Of a stretch of 42,663 bases of DNA, positions 16,631 to 24,795 are shown one piece after another. The notes under the pieces are model-generated. The model was not told the origin of the DNA. It saw nothing but the letters and a program-made list of their open reading frames with translations, and ran no database searches. The first letter of the stretch is position 1. Every line of letters begins with the position of its first letter. The stretch is from the NCBI GenBank assembly GCA_963579025.1, contig CAUZFZ010000088.1, positions 1 through 42,663 of the forward strand, in the 5' to 3' direction. A program made the position numbers and the translations under genes. The DNA comes from CAUZFZ01 sp963579025 (GTDB lineage: Bacteria > Planctomycetota > Planctomycetia > Planctomycetales > Planctomycetaceae).

Positions 16631-18346
16631 ATGAGCGGGCCCGATAGCAGCCGATTCTCGCGGCCGGTTACAAACTCAACCGCGTGGTTGTTCCTCGTGT
16701 GGACAATCGCGTTTCTGACTACGGATTCAACCTGGGCTCAGGGTCCCTTCGCATTTCGTGACGTCGGCGACGAAACGGGACTTTTTCCGGGCGCAGCGAA
16801 CATCGCCGGTCACGGAGTGGGCTGGGGCGATGTGAATGGCGACGGTTGGCCTGATTTGTATGTGGCTACGTTCGGTGGGCACCCCTACGACTCAAAGCCG
16901 AATCAGTTGTTCCTGAATCACAAGGGCAAATTCACACTCGACTCACAAAAGGACTTGCGTGTACTCGGGCGAGCCAACGGTGCCGTCTTCGTCGACCTCG
17001 ACAACGACGGCGATCTGGATCTGTACACAACGAACCACGCTATCGACGGCAAAGCGTATGGTCATCCACACTACGGTGAACCGAATCACCTGTTTCGCAA
17101 TGACGGCAACGGTCAGTTTGTTGACGTGTCGCCTGCCAGCGGGACGTGTCCCACCGGAATTGCAGCTCGCAGCGCAGCGGCAGTTGATTACGACGGCGAC
17201 GGACTGCTCGACCTGTTTGTTGGCGAGTGTTATTTCCAGGGCGGCCAGAGTCGTACGCGGCTGTATCGCAACCGTGGCGGCTTGAAGTTTGACAACGTCA
17301 CCGCGTCAGTCGGCTTGCCGGATAAGCTGACCGGATTCGGTGTGGCTGCCAGTGATGTGAACGGCGATGGCTGGCCCGATCTCCTTGCAGGCGGTCGACA
17401 TCACGGCAACCGGCTCTTTGTTAACGACGGCCAGGGGAAGTTTGGTGAAGTACCCGGATCGCACGCCAGCTTCGCGTTTGAGTACAAGGACACGCCGGAT
17501 GACACGGCCTGCGGTGTCTGCTTCGGCGACGTGAATCGAGACGGACGCCCGGACATTGTCATCGGCTCGCACTTCGACCGTCCCTGGTGGACGGGTGGCG
17601 TTGCCGTGCGGCTGTATTTGAACCGCGGAGTGAAAAACGGCTGGCCGAAATTTGAAGATGTCACGGAACGCGTCGGCCTGACACCACTGCCCATGAAATC
17701 GCCGCATGTCGAGGTGCAGGATTTCGACAACGATGGCTGGCCCGACATCTACACCAGCATCATCAAGTTCCGTGGTGACGAGCCACATCCGGTGATCTTT
17801 CGCAATCTCGGGGCGAGCGGCGGCGAGCCGCAATTCAAAGAGTTCGCGCTGGCCGTGAACGACTTTCCGACGGCCGAAGATCGGAAGATGGCATCTGTCG
17901 GACCATTCTTCGAAAAGATGGAACGTGAGCACAAGATCGTCTACACGGCGCCGGGACCCAGTTGCGACTTCGACCGAGACGGGCGGCTCGACCTGTTTCT
18001 TGGCAACTGGTGGGTCAAACAGAGATCACTGCTGCTGAAGAACGAATCCAAATCCGGCAACTGGTTGCAGGTCGCCGCCTCGGGGCATGATGGTGTCAAT
18101 CGCAACGCTATCGGATCGGTTGTGCGAATTTATCCGGCGGGCAAGCTGGGGCAGGCTGACGCCCTGTGGTTTGCTCGCGAGATCGCCGTCGGTTACGGCT
18201 ATGCCAGTGGCCAGGAGGCAATCGCTCACATCGGACTTGGCGATCTGCCCGCCTGCGATGTCGAGGTTGTCCTGCCACACGGCCTGGGAACAATCGGACG
18301 CACAAACGTCATGGCTAACCAACGGTTGGTGATTGGGAAGCAGTGA
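16631..18346 (+). CDS. Secreted FG-GAP/VCBS repeat protein with ASPIC/UnbV C-terminus
   Basis: A 571-residue exported beta-propeller protein. A signal peptide ends near STWAQG. Seven calcium-binding-type D-x-(N/D)-x-DG-x-x-D motifs follow: DVNGDGWPDLY, DLDNDGDLDLY, DYDGDGLLDLF, DVNGDGWPDLL, DVNRDGRPDIV, DFDNDGWPDIY and DFDRDGRLDLF, matching a seven-bladed integrin-alpha-like propeller. The last ~90 residues (NRNAIGSVVRIYPAGK, then YGYASGQEAIAHIGLG) match the ASPIC/UnbV domain often fused to these repeats. Such proteins probably bind ligands or partners outside the cytoplasm; no reaction is known. The start at 16631 is chosen because ggagaagg lies just upstream; the alternative ATG at 16619 would overlap that site. 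The gene starts 14 bases after the thioredoxin-like gene, suggesting co-transcription. Confidence 0.88.
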   Translation: MSGPDSSRFSRPVTNSTAWLFLVWTIAFLTTDSTWAQGPFAFRDVGDETGLFPGAANIAGHGVGWGDVNGDGWPDLYVATFGGHPYDSKPNQLFLNHKGKFTLDSQKDLRVLGRANGAVFVDLDNDGDLDLYTTNHAIDGKAYGHPHYGEPNHLFRNDGNGQFVDVSPASGTCPTGIAARSAAAVDYDGDGLLDLFVGECYFQGGQSRTRLYRNRGGLKFDNVTASVGLPDKLTGFGVAASDVNGDGWPDLLAGGRHHGNRLFVNDGQGKFGEVPGSHASFAFEYKDTPDDTACGVCFGDVNRDGRPDIVIGSHFDRPWWTGGVAVRLYLNRGVKNGWPKFEDVTERVGLTPLPMKSPHVEVQDFDNDGWPDIYTSIIKFRGDEPHPVIFRNLGASGGEPQFKEFALAVNDFPTAEDRKMASVGPFFEKMEREHKIVYTAPGPSCDFDRDGRLDLFLGNWWVKQRSLLLKNESKSGNWLQVAASGHDGVNRNAIGSVVRIYPAGKLGQADALWFAREIAVGYGYASGQEAIAHIGLGDLPACDVEVVLPHGLGTIGRTNVMANQRLVIGKQ

Positions 18347-18405
18347 TCATCCAGAATCAACGCGTTACAAATTCGGAGTTCAGACTCAAAACCAGGAACC
18401 TAAGT

Positions 18406-19707
18406 ATGAAACGTCCCTACGTTCTGCTGCTCGCCGTGTCTGCGCTGGTAACAACAGCCGATGCTGGCGAACCGGCTCCTCGCAAATGGATCGATGCGAC
18501 TGCCTACGTAATCCCGAAAGAAACAGCGACGGAAGGTGAGGGTTACTTCGCGATTATCGAAGGACACAATCGTCGGCTCTACATCGGCACGCACGCCAAT
18601 GCCGTTAACTCCTGGCTGGTCGAATTTGATCCGGCGACCGAAAAGATGAAGATCGCCGTCGATGCCCACAAGGCCATCGGTAAAGACCTGAAGGGATTTG
18701 GATCACAATCAAAGATTCACACGCGAAACAACACCGGGAAGCTGACCGGGCGAATCTACTTCGGGACCAAGCAGGGTTATCCGACGGCTACGGAGAAACG
18801 TGAGGACTATCCGGGTGGCTATCCGATGGTCTACGACCCGAAGACCGGACAAACGAAGGTGTATCCGATTCCCGTTCCGCATCACGGGATCAACAGCATT
18901 ACTCCCGATGAATCACGCGGTGTCGCCTACATTTCAACCTGTGCAGATCATCGCCCCGGGCCCGGTGAAAATGCGGTCTTTCTGAGCCTTGATCTGCAGA
19001 CAGGCAAGTACCGGGAGCTAATGGATACGGAACACTACTACGGTTTCATTGTCGTGGATCATCTCGGTCGTGCGTATCACCCGATTCTCGGGGGCGACAT
19101 CGCTCGCTACGACCCGAAGTCGGACAAGCTGGAACGGCTGAAACAGACGATTGACGGCCAGTCACCAACTGACGCGACGCGTCTGGCCCTGGCCAAACCG
19201 GATCCCATCAACTGGGACATCTCGCCCGACGGCAAAACGCTCTACGCCCTGCCAATGAGTGGCAACGGCTTGTATGCATACGACTTGACGGCGGAAGGAG
19301 ACACACTCCGCGGTCGGTCATTGGGGACACTGATTCCCGATGCAAAGAAAACTGACTGTCGAGCAATGTGCGTCGGGCCATCCGGAGCGGCGTGGTGTGC
19401 GATCACTGAAAGTGTGGACGGAGTCCGTCTGCTGCACCTGGTTCGGCATCGGCCGAATGACAAAGCGCCCGTCGATCTTGGTGCGGTCGCTGTTCGCAAT
19501 CCGGACTTCACGGACTTCACCGGCAAAGACGGCAAGCCGCTTCCGTTTCACGGGGGCTTCACCAAACTGAAAAACGGAAAGACTGTCTCGCGATACGTCA
19601 TCATGGGCGTATGCGAATCCAAAGACGGCAACGTCAGTATTCTGGCGCTGCACCCCTACAGTGTGTTGCAGGTCAGAGCGGCGGACATATCGGACGCTGG
19701 CTCATAG
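18406..19707 (+). CDS. Secreted beta-propeller protein of unknown function
   Basis: A 433-residue protein with a signal peptide (MKRPYVLLLAVSALVTTADA). The rest is made of repeated four-stranded blades with patterns such as RLYIGTHANAVNSWLVEFDP, GRIYFGTKQGYP, YISTCADHRPGPGE and WDISPDGKTLYALPMSG, typical of YVTN/SMP-30-like beta-propellers. No catalytic residues can be assigned. The ATG at 18406 is chosen for the signal peptide; the frame is open back to 18343, immediately next to the preceding gene. It lies between the FG-GAP protein and a lactonase-type propeller on the same strand, so it probably belongs to the same unit. Confidence 0.78.
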   Translation: MKRPYVLLLAVSALVTTADAGEPAPRKWIDATAYVIPKETATEGEGYFAIIEGHNRRLYIGTHANAVNSWLVEFDPATEKMKIAVDAHKAIGKDLKGFGSQSKIHTRNNTGKLTGRIYFGTKQGYPTATEKREDYPGGYPMVYDPKTGQTKVYPIPVPHHGINSITPDESRGVAYISTCADHRPGPGENAVFLSLDLQTGKYRELMDTEHYYGFIVVDHLGRAYHPILGGDIARYDPKSDKLERLKQTIDGQSPTDATRLALAKPDPINWDISPDGKTLYALPMSGNGLYAYDLTAEGDTLRGRSLGTLIPDAKKTDCRAMCVGPSGAAWCAITESVDGVRLLHLVRHRPNDKAPVDLGAVAVRNPDFTDFTGKDGKPLPFHGGFTKLKNGKTVSRYVIMGVCESKDGNVSILALHPYSVLQVRAADISDAGS

Positions 19708-19817
19708 TCGCCTGCCGGGCATAAGAATTGGCGACAGGTTCCGCTAACATCAGAACGACGTTCGCGCGGCGAGTGCGAAGGCACGAAATGAATCACCTCT
19801 TGAAGGACACCTCCTCA

Positions 19818-20915
19818 ATGCGCTACCGACTTTCCCTTGCAGCATTCCTTATCGTTGCTGCGTTCACCTCCGTGCAGGCTCAGGAGAAATACCGCGTTTA
19901 TCTCGGCACGTACACGGGCAAGGTGAGCAAGGGCATTTACCAGTGCGAGCTGAATCTCAAAGACGGTTCCCTGTCCGCGGCGACGCTGGCGGGTGAAACG
20001 AGCAGCCCGTCCTTTGTCGCGTTTCATCCGAACATGAAGTTTCTCTATGCCGTGAATGAAGGACAGGCGGCCGTCAGCGCATTCGCCATCGACGAAAAGA
20101 CGGGCAATCTGAACTTCCTCAACTCGCAACCGTCACAGGGTGGCGCGCCGTGTCATCTGGTTGTTGATCCGACCGGCCGGAATGTTCTCGCGGCCAACTA
20201 CTCGGGCGGAAGTTGCATTTGCATCCCCATCGGAAAAGACGGCAGGCTGGGCAAGGCTTCGTCGTTCCAGCAGCACGAAGGCAAGAAGAAGAACGGACAC
20301 TCGATCCACGTCGACAAAGCCAACAAGTTCGCGCTGTGCTGCGATCTGGGCCTGGACAAAGTCATCGTCTACGCATTCGACGCCGGCAAGGGGACGCTGA
20401 CCCCACACGGCGCGTTCGACACACCAAAGAAAGCCGGACCACGCCATTTTGCATGGCATCCCGACGGCAGGACCGCGTTCATCAACGGTGAGTCCGACCT
20501 GACAATCATTGCCTGTGACTATGACGCAGACAAAGGCACTCTCACACAGAAGCAGGTGCTGTCCACGTTGCCCGGCGATGTCGAACGCAAAGGCGGCAGT
20601 ACGGCGGAAACCGTCGTTCATCCATCCGGCAAGTTCGTCTACGTGTCGAATCGAGACCCGTACAACTCGATCGCGATCTTCTCGATCGACCCGAAGTCGA
20701 GGAAGCTGACCGCAGTCGGCCACCAGGCAATGGGAGTGAAGACGCCCCGCAATTTCGCCATCGAACCGACAGGGAAGTACATGCTGGTCGCGAATCAATC
20801 AGGCGGAAACGTGATCGTGTTTCGAATCAATCAATCGACCGGCGTATTGATTCCGACCAAAGCAAGCGTGGAAGTGCCTACTCCGGTGTGCGTGCGATTC
20901 ATGGAGATCAAGTAG
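19818..20915 (+). CDS. Secreted lactonase-family (6-phosphogluconolactonase-like) beta-propeller
   Basis: A 365-residue protein of the seven-bladed lactonase family (Pgl type). After a signal peptide ending SVQAQ come the family's opening YRVYLGTYTGKVSKGIYQC and the recurrent motifs PSFVAFHPNMKFLYAVNE, GRNVLAANYSGGSC, HSIHVD, GPRHFAWHPDGRTAFINGE and VHPSGKFVYVSNR. Cytoplasmic members hydrolyse 6-phosphogluconolactone; exported planctomycete members more likely act on other sugar lactones or serve as binding propellers, which is inference. The start at 19818 is favoured by the signal peptide and gaagga upstream. It is the last gene of the plus-strand secreted block and is followed by a tandem repeat. 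Confidence 0.87.
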   Translation: MRYRLSLAAFLIVAAFTSVQAQEKYRVYLGTYTGKVSKGIYQCELNLKDGSLSAATLAGETSSPSFVAFHPNMKFLYAVNEGQAAVSAFAIDEKTGNLNFLNSQPSQGGAPCHLVVDPTGRNVLAANYSGGSCICIPIGKDGRLGKASSFQQHEGKKKNGHSIHVDKANKFALCCDLGLDKVIVYAFDAGKGTLTPHGAFDTPKKAGPRHFAWHPDGRTAFINGESDLTIIACDYDADKGTLTQKQVLSTLPGDVERKGGSTAETVVHPSGKFVYVSNRDPYNSIAIFSIDPKSRKLTAVGHQAMGVKTPRNFAIEPTGKYMLVANQSGGNVIVFRINQSTGVLIPTKASVEVPTPVCVRFMEIK

Positions 20916-20938
20916 TCGGAATTACGATGTGACGCCGT

Positions 20939-21017
20939 TGTGCGCGGGTCTCCAAACCCCGACCGCCGCTGTGCGCGGGTCTCCCGACCCCGCACGAAGT
21001 CCGACCGCAGGTCTCCC
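20939..21017. repeat. Short degenerate tandem repeat (tgtgcgcgggtctcc units)
   Basis: The unit tgtgcgcgggtctcc occurs at 20939 and again at 20970, a 31-base period. A degenerate third unit (cgcaggtctccc) lies near 21006. Each unit is followed by a C-rich stretch (ccccgacc or gaccccgc) that can partly pair with it. The array lies just after the lactonase gene and before the converging hypothetical gene, so it may act as a transcript-end structure. Confidence 0.55.
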
Positions 21018-21085
21018 GAACGGCAAACCGTTTGTCAGCGTCGGGAGTCTTGCTGTCAGACAGAATCTGGACGTGCATCGGCGTA

Positions 21086-22138
21086 TCAGGCCGACACATC
21101 CGGATGATCCGTCCAGACTGACTCCGGTCGATAAGCCGGGTTTCGAAATCTGAGCCGGACGATTCCGCGCGACTGATCGACAATCCGCAGTCGTGCCGGA
21201 GCGCTCCGCGCCGACGCGTAGAACGCCGCGATCCCGAGACTCACCAGGACGTGGCACACTGCCAGGATCCAGAAAAACTCGTCGTCAAGCCCCGTCATCA
21301 ATAGCGCACCGATGCCGGTCCCCAACGAGACAGCAAGACTGACGATCCAGGCAAGCAGATACTCTTTACCGGATTTCCGCCGGCACTCGGCACACCTTGG
21401 TAACGAGAGTTCAACGGCGACCGTTACCGGGTGCTTCCAGACGTGCTCGTCCGACGCCTCGTTCATGCATTGGCAGCAGCTTTGGGGCAGTTGGTGTCGT
21501 CCGATCTGGAAGTCGTGCCATCCGCATTCGTCGGAAGCGGACACAACGTCGCGTTCGACCGGTTTCAGCGTTTGAGTCGCCTCATCAAGCAGTAAAGCAG
21601 GTGGCACTCCGGCTGGAACACGCGGTGGATCGGGAAAGTCACGATTGGGGCGAATCCGGCTCCGCAGGAAATTACGTACCAGCACGATCGCCACACCGAT
21701 CGAAACGGAAATTCCGGGACCACCGATCAGGACATACGGCAGAGCGACCCGATCTACTGCGGGTCCGAACCAGAGATACGCAGCCGAGATCAGCGCGGCA
21801 ACCGTCCCGAAAAACGCGACGCCCGCTGCCAGAGGAGCAGCCCAACGATACCGACCTTCACGATACCCCTCGACGAGTTCGGCGTTGATCCAATGACACT
21901 GCGGACAGGCGACTAACTCTGCTTCCCCGGTCAATCGATCCTGCAGTTCCGCAGTGGACTGCAATTGTGACGATGCTTCGGCGGATGTTGCTCCGAGTCC
22001 GTACGCGGCACTCGCGGTACCAGTGCCTATTCGCGTCAGCTCGTAAAAATACTGGCAGTTACACTGCTCGCATTCGACGCTCGCAAGCCGGGTCCCAGAC
22101 TGTGATGTTTCGAATCGACGAGAGAAGTAAGGAATCAT
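21086..22138 (-). CDS. Cysteine-rich membrane protein, unknown function
   Basis: I do not recognise this 350-residue protein. The N-terminus has CEQCNC (23-28) and CPQC (78-81), spaced like a split zinc ribbon with a ~50-residue insert. Two hydrophobic segments follow (~98-123 and ~130-157). A second soluble part then has CCQCMNEASDEH and PRCAECRRKSGKEY, again a paired CxxC set, followed by two more hydrophobic segments (~270-320). The layout is a duplication: Cys knuckles then two membrane spans, twice. It may be a membrane-anchored metal-binding or redox protein, but nothing more can be supported. It converges with the lactonase gene and starts 280 bases from the divergent NHL gene; I see no gene in that gap. 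Confidence 0.72.
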   Translation of the reverse strand: MIPYFSRRFETSQSGTRLASVECEQCNCQYFYELTRIGTGTASAAYGLGATSAEASSQLQSTAELQDRLTGEAELVACPQCHWINAELVEGYREGRYRWAAPLAAGVAFFGTVAALISAAYLWFGPAVDRVALPYVLIGGPGISVSIGVAIVLVRNFLRSRIRPNRDFPDPPRVPAGVPPALLLDEATQTLKPVERDVVSASDECGWHDFQIGRHQLPQSCCQCMNEASDEHVWKHPVTVAVELSLPRCAECRRKSGKEYLLAWIVSLAVSLGTGIGALLMTGLDDEFFWILAVCHVLVSLGIAAFYASARSAPARLRIVDQSRGIVRLRFRNPAYRPESVWTDHPDVSA

Positions 22139-22418
22139 CGGGCAGGGCTACTTGAAGGTGAGGTTCGACGGCAGCGGCCAAGGGTCAAATCAGTCAATGT
22201 TCTTCGGAATGTGCGGCACGGATTGCTGGAGTACGCCAGCTGGAGAGTGATTCCTATATCGCCACCGACGCGCGGATGAAACCGTGCGCATCAGGATCAC
22301 CTGGCAGACTTCTTTCTCGAACATTCGTAGGATGTCCGCGCATTCGCCGCGAGAGAATGGCGACCATCCACGCAGGCAATCCAACCGGCCCACCAGATCA
22401 GACAGGACGTAAAGAACC

Positions 22419-23513
22419 ATGTCGCAATCACACACATCTCGACGCGGATTCCTGAAGGCGACCGGTGGCATCGCTCTTGCCGGTTCTGCTCCTGCGTTTC
22501 TTGGGGCGGAGGATAAGAGCGGTTCAAAGCCGCCGGTGATCGGCCCCGAAGGGCATCGGTATGAAGTGCATCACGACTGTATGCAGATTCCCAAACACAT
22601 CCGTTGGCAGGACACGCACGGTGTTGCCGTCGACGCGGCAGGACTGATCTATGTGAAACATCGCACGATGACAGCCGACCTGCAGGATGCTGTGGTCGTA
22701 TTCGATCGCCACGGAAAGTTCGTCCGGTCGTTTGGTAAGGAGTACCACGGAGGCGGACACGGGATCGACATTCGTCGCGACGGTGGCGAGGAGTTCCTTT
22801 ATCTCTGTGATAACAAGGGGCACATCGCCAAGACCACCCTGAAGGGTGAAACTGTCTGGAAGCAGGCAGCCCCCAAGGTCGCTCCATATGAGAACGCCAG
22901 ACCGTTCGAAGTGAAGACGCCTGGCAAATACGGCAAGGGGCACCTGTTCAGCCCGACCAATATTGCATTCGCGCCCGACGGCGGTTTCTGGGTCGGCGAT
23001 GGTTATGGGTCGCACTACATCATCAAGTATGACAAAGACGCACAGGCCGTCAGTCATTTCGGCGGAGCTGGCGACGGGCCTGGCCAACTCCGAACGCCGC
23101 ACGGCCTGTGGTGGGATGATCGAAAGGGACGCGAGCCGGCGTTAGTCGTGGCCGATCGAGCCAACGCGAGGCTGCAGTATTTCTCCGTGGACGGCAAGCA
23201 CCTGAGCTTCTTCGACGACATGCTGTTCCCCGCCGATATTGACATCCGCGGTGACGTGATGCTTGTACCCGATCTGCATGCTCGGATCACACTGCTTCAT
23301 GCCGACAACAATCTTATCGCTCACCTGGGACACGACCCGGCATGGCTCAAGCAGGTGTTGGCTGACGGTTTCGCGATGCGTCGGAACCCCGACCGCTGGC
23401 AGCCAGGCAAGTTCATTCACCCGCATGACGCGTGCTTCGACCACGATGGCAACATCTACCTGGCCGAATGGGTATCGATTGGTCGAGTCAGTCTCCTGAA
23501 GCACGTGGGGTAG
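22419..23513 (+). CDS. Tat-exported NHL-repeat beta-propeller protein
   Basis: A 364-residue protein with a twin-arginine signal (SRRGFLKATGGIALAG) and NHL-type blades: THGVAVDAAGLIYVKH, VFDRHGKFVRSFGKEYHGGG, LFSPTNIAFAPDGGFWVGDG, GPGQLRTPHGLWWDD, ALVVADRANARLQYFSVDGK and HPHDACFDHDGNIYLAEW. The arrangement resembles the peptidyl-alpha-hydroxyglycine lyase-like NHL proteins common in planctomycetes. Export by Tat suggests folding before transport, possibly with a bound metal; this is inference. It converges with the sialidase gene, leaving only 17 bases between the stop codons. Confidence 0.85.
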   Translation: MSQSHTSRRGFLKATGGIALAGSAPAFLGAEDKSGSKPPVIGPEGHRYEVHHDCMQIPKHIRWQDTHGVAVDAAGLIYVKHRTMTADLQDAVVVFDRHGKFVRSFGKEYHGGGHGIDIRRDGGEEFLYLCDNKGHIAKTTLKGETVWKQAAPKVAPYENARPFEVKTPGKYGKGHLFSPTNIAFAPDGGFWVGDGYGSHYIIKYDKDAQAVSHFGGAGDGPGQLRTPHGLWWDDRKGREPALVVADRANARLQYFSVDGKHLSFFDDMLFPADIDIRGDVMLVPDLHARITLLHADNNLIAHLGHDPAWLKQVLADGFAMRRNPDRWQPGKFIHPHDACFDHDGNIYLAEWVSIGRVSLLKHVG

Positions 23514-23530
23514 CACACGCTCGAGTCGGT

Positions 23531-24589
23531 CTATTGCGGATTTTCGATTGCCGGGATTGTCACCCTGGCGAGATAGATGCTCGTTCGCCCTTCGTGCGAC
23601 GAATAGTAGCTGATCCACAATAAGTCATTGTGCAGAACCAGACCGGCGTAGCTTGTGTCGCCGCGCGACGGAAGTTTGAGGACTTCGGTCAGCTTTCCGT
23701 TCGCGACATCCAGCCAGGAAAGCGACGTTCGTGTCCCGCCGTTATAGAGCCGCGTGACCGCAAGGATGCGTCCATCCGGAAGCTGGAGCATGTTGGGGCC
23801 GCCAATGCGGGAATTCAGGTCGCGCCATTGCCAGTCCTTGTACGGCGGCTTCGACGTGCCGAGCTGAGCCATCTTGTCTCCGGTCTCGTGCCGAAGCAGG
23901 CACAGTGCCGAACCGTCTCTCAGGAAGAGAATCCTGTCCTCACCACAACCCGCCGGTGCGGCGAGCTGTTTGACATGTGTTTCAAACTGGCGGCCGTCTC
24001 GTGAGCGATAGAGGCGTAGCTTGCGCTGCGTGCGATCTCGCTCGGTGCTGTAGCCGAAGCTGTAGGCCATGCCCTTATTCCACTGAGTTCGCCAGAGCCA
24101 GAAGCCGGGATCACCAATCTTCCGCCCCTTGTCCCAGGTTTTGCCCGCGTTCGACGAAAACCACGTCATCGAGTAATATCGAATATCTGCATCGGCAATC
24201 ATGCCCGCGCCGTTGAGCATCAGTTCGTCGTTCGGTGTGACCGTGAGCTTGGCGTCCCGGAGGTCATACTCCGATGATTCAATCAGCGCCAGCGACTCCC
24301 ATTTGTCGCCATCCTGCGAAGTGATGACTCGCAGCGCCCCGTCGGGAGAAACATGAGCCGTTCCCTCACGGAACACGCAATACCAGCGATCTCGATACCG
24401 CAGGAGATCCGTAAACGCATTGTGCCGAGCTCTGTTCCAGATGCGGCGAGAGTCGACGAGGACCGGTTGGCCAGACGCCAGCTCATCGCAACGCGCGATC
24501 CGCGGAGACATGGACTGCACCAGGGAGATCGCCACGAAACAGACAAGTGGGACGAGATGTCTCCAACCGGTTGTCAGTGGGTGATGCAT
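23531..24589 (-). CDS. Secreted sialidase-like (BNR repeat) protein
   Basis: A 352-residue exported protein with a six-bladed sialidase-like fold. The signal segment is HLVPLVCFVAISLVQSM. The first blade has RHNAFTDLLRYRDRWYCVFR, and Asp-box-like motifs follow (SQDGDKWES, SSNAGKTWDKG, SRDGRQFE). Later blades include GGPNMLQLPDGRILAVTRLY and TSYAGLVLHNDLLWISYYSS. Exo-sialidases cleave terminal sialic acid, but many planctomycete members of this fold have other or unknown substrates, and the arginine triad cannot be assigned with certainty. The ATG at 24589 is chosen because ggaggg precedes it and the signal peptide starts there; the frame is open from 24676 through a repeat. Confidence 0.82.
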   Translation of the reverse strand: MHHPLTTGWRHLVPLVCFVAISLVQSMSPRIARCDELASGQPVLVDSRRIWNRARHNAFTDLLRYRDRWYCVFREGTAHVSPDGALRVITSQDGDKWESLALIESSEYDLRDAKLTVTPNDELMLNGAGMIADADIRYYSMTWFSSNAGKTWDKGRKIGDPGFWLWRTQWNKGMAYSFGYSTERDRTQRKLRLYRSRDGRQFETHVKQLAAPAGCGEDRILFLRDGSALCLLRHETGDKMAQLGTSKPPYKDWQWRDLNSRIGGPNMLQLPDGRILAVTRLYNGGTRTSLSWLDVANGKLTEVLKLPSRGDTSYAGLVLHNDLLWISYYSSHEGRTSIYLARVTIPAIENPQ

Positions 24590-24610
24590 CGTCCCTCCAC
24601 TTGTTTGCGG

Positions 24611-24670
24611 GGTAGCCGAAGACGCCAGACTTTGGCCGGACCTGGGAAAACCGAACTCTGGCGAGTTCGG
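24611..24670. repeat. REP-like hairpin repeats (two units)
   Basis: ccgaagacgccagactttgg (24616-24635) and ccgaactctggcgagttcgg (24651-24670) each fold into a short stem with a four-base loop; the second is a perfect eight-pair stem. They are 15 bases apart and lie just upstream of the sialidase gene. The first, with its flank ggtag, recurs almost exactly at 42616-42641, 18 kb away. This looks like a dispersed intergenic repeat of the genome. Confidence 0.65.
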
Positions 24671-24795
24671 CGACATCCGTCACGTCACGGCTGACGAAGC
24701 GCTAAGAAAGTGGGAATGACCGCCGCTTTGCAGCTACCTGGATTCCGCTACCAGTTGACCGTGTTGCAGACGTGATCCGTTTCGGCGGAATAGGT

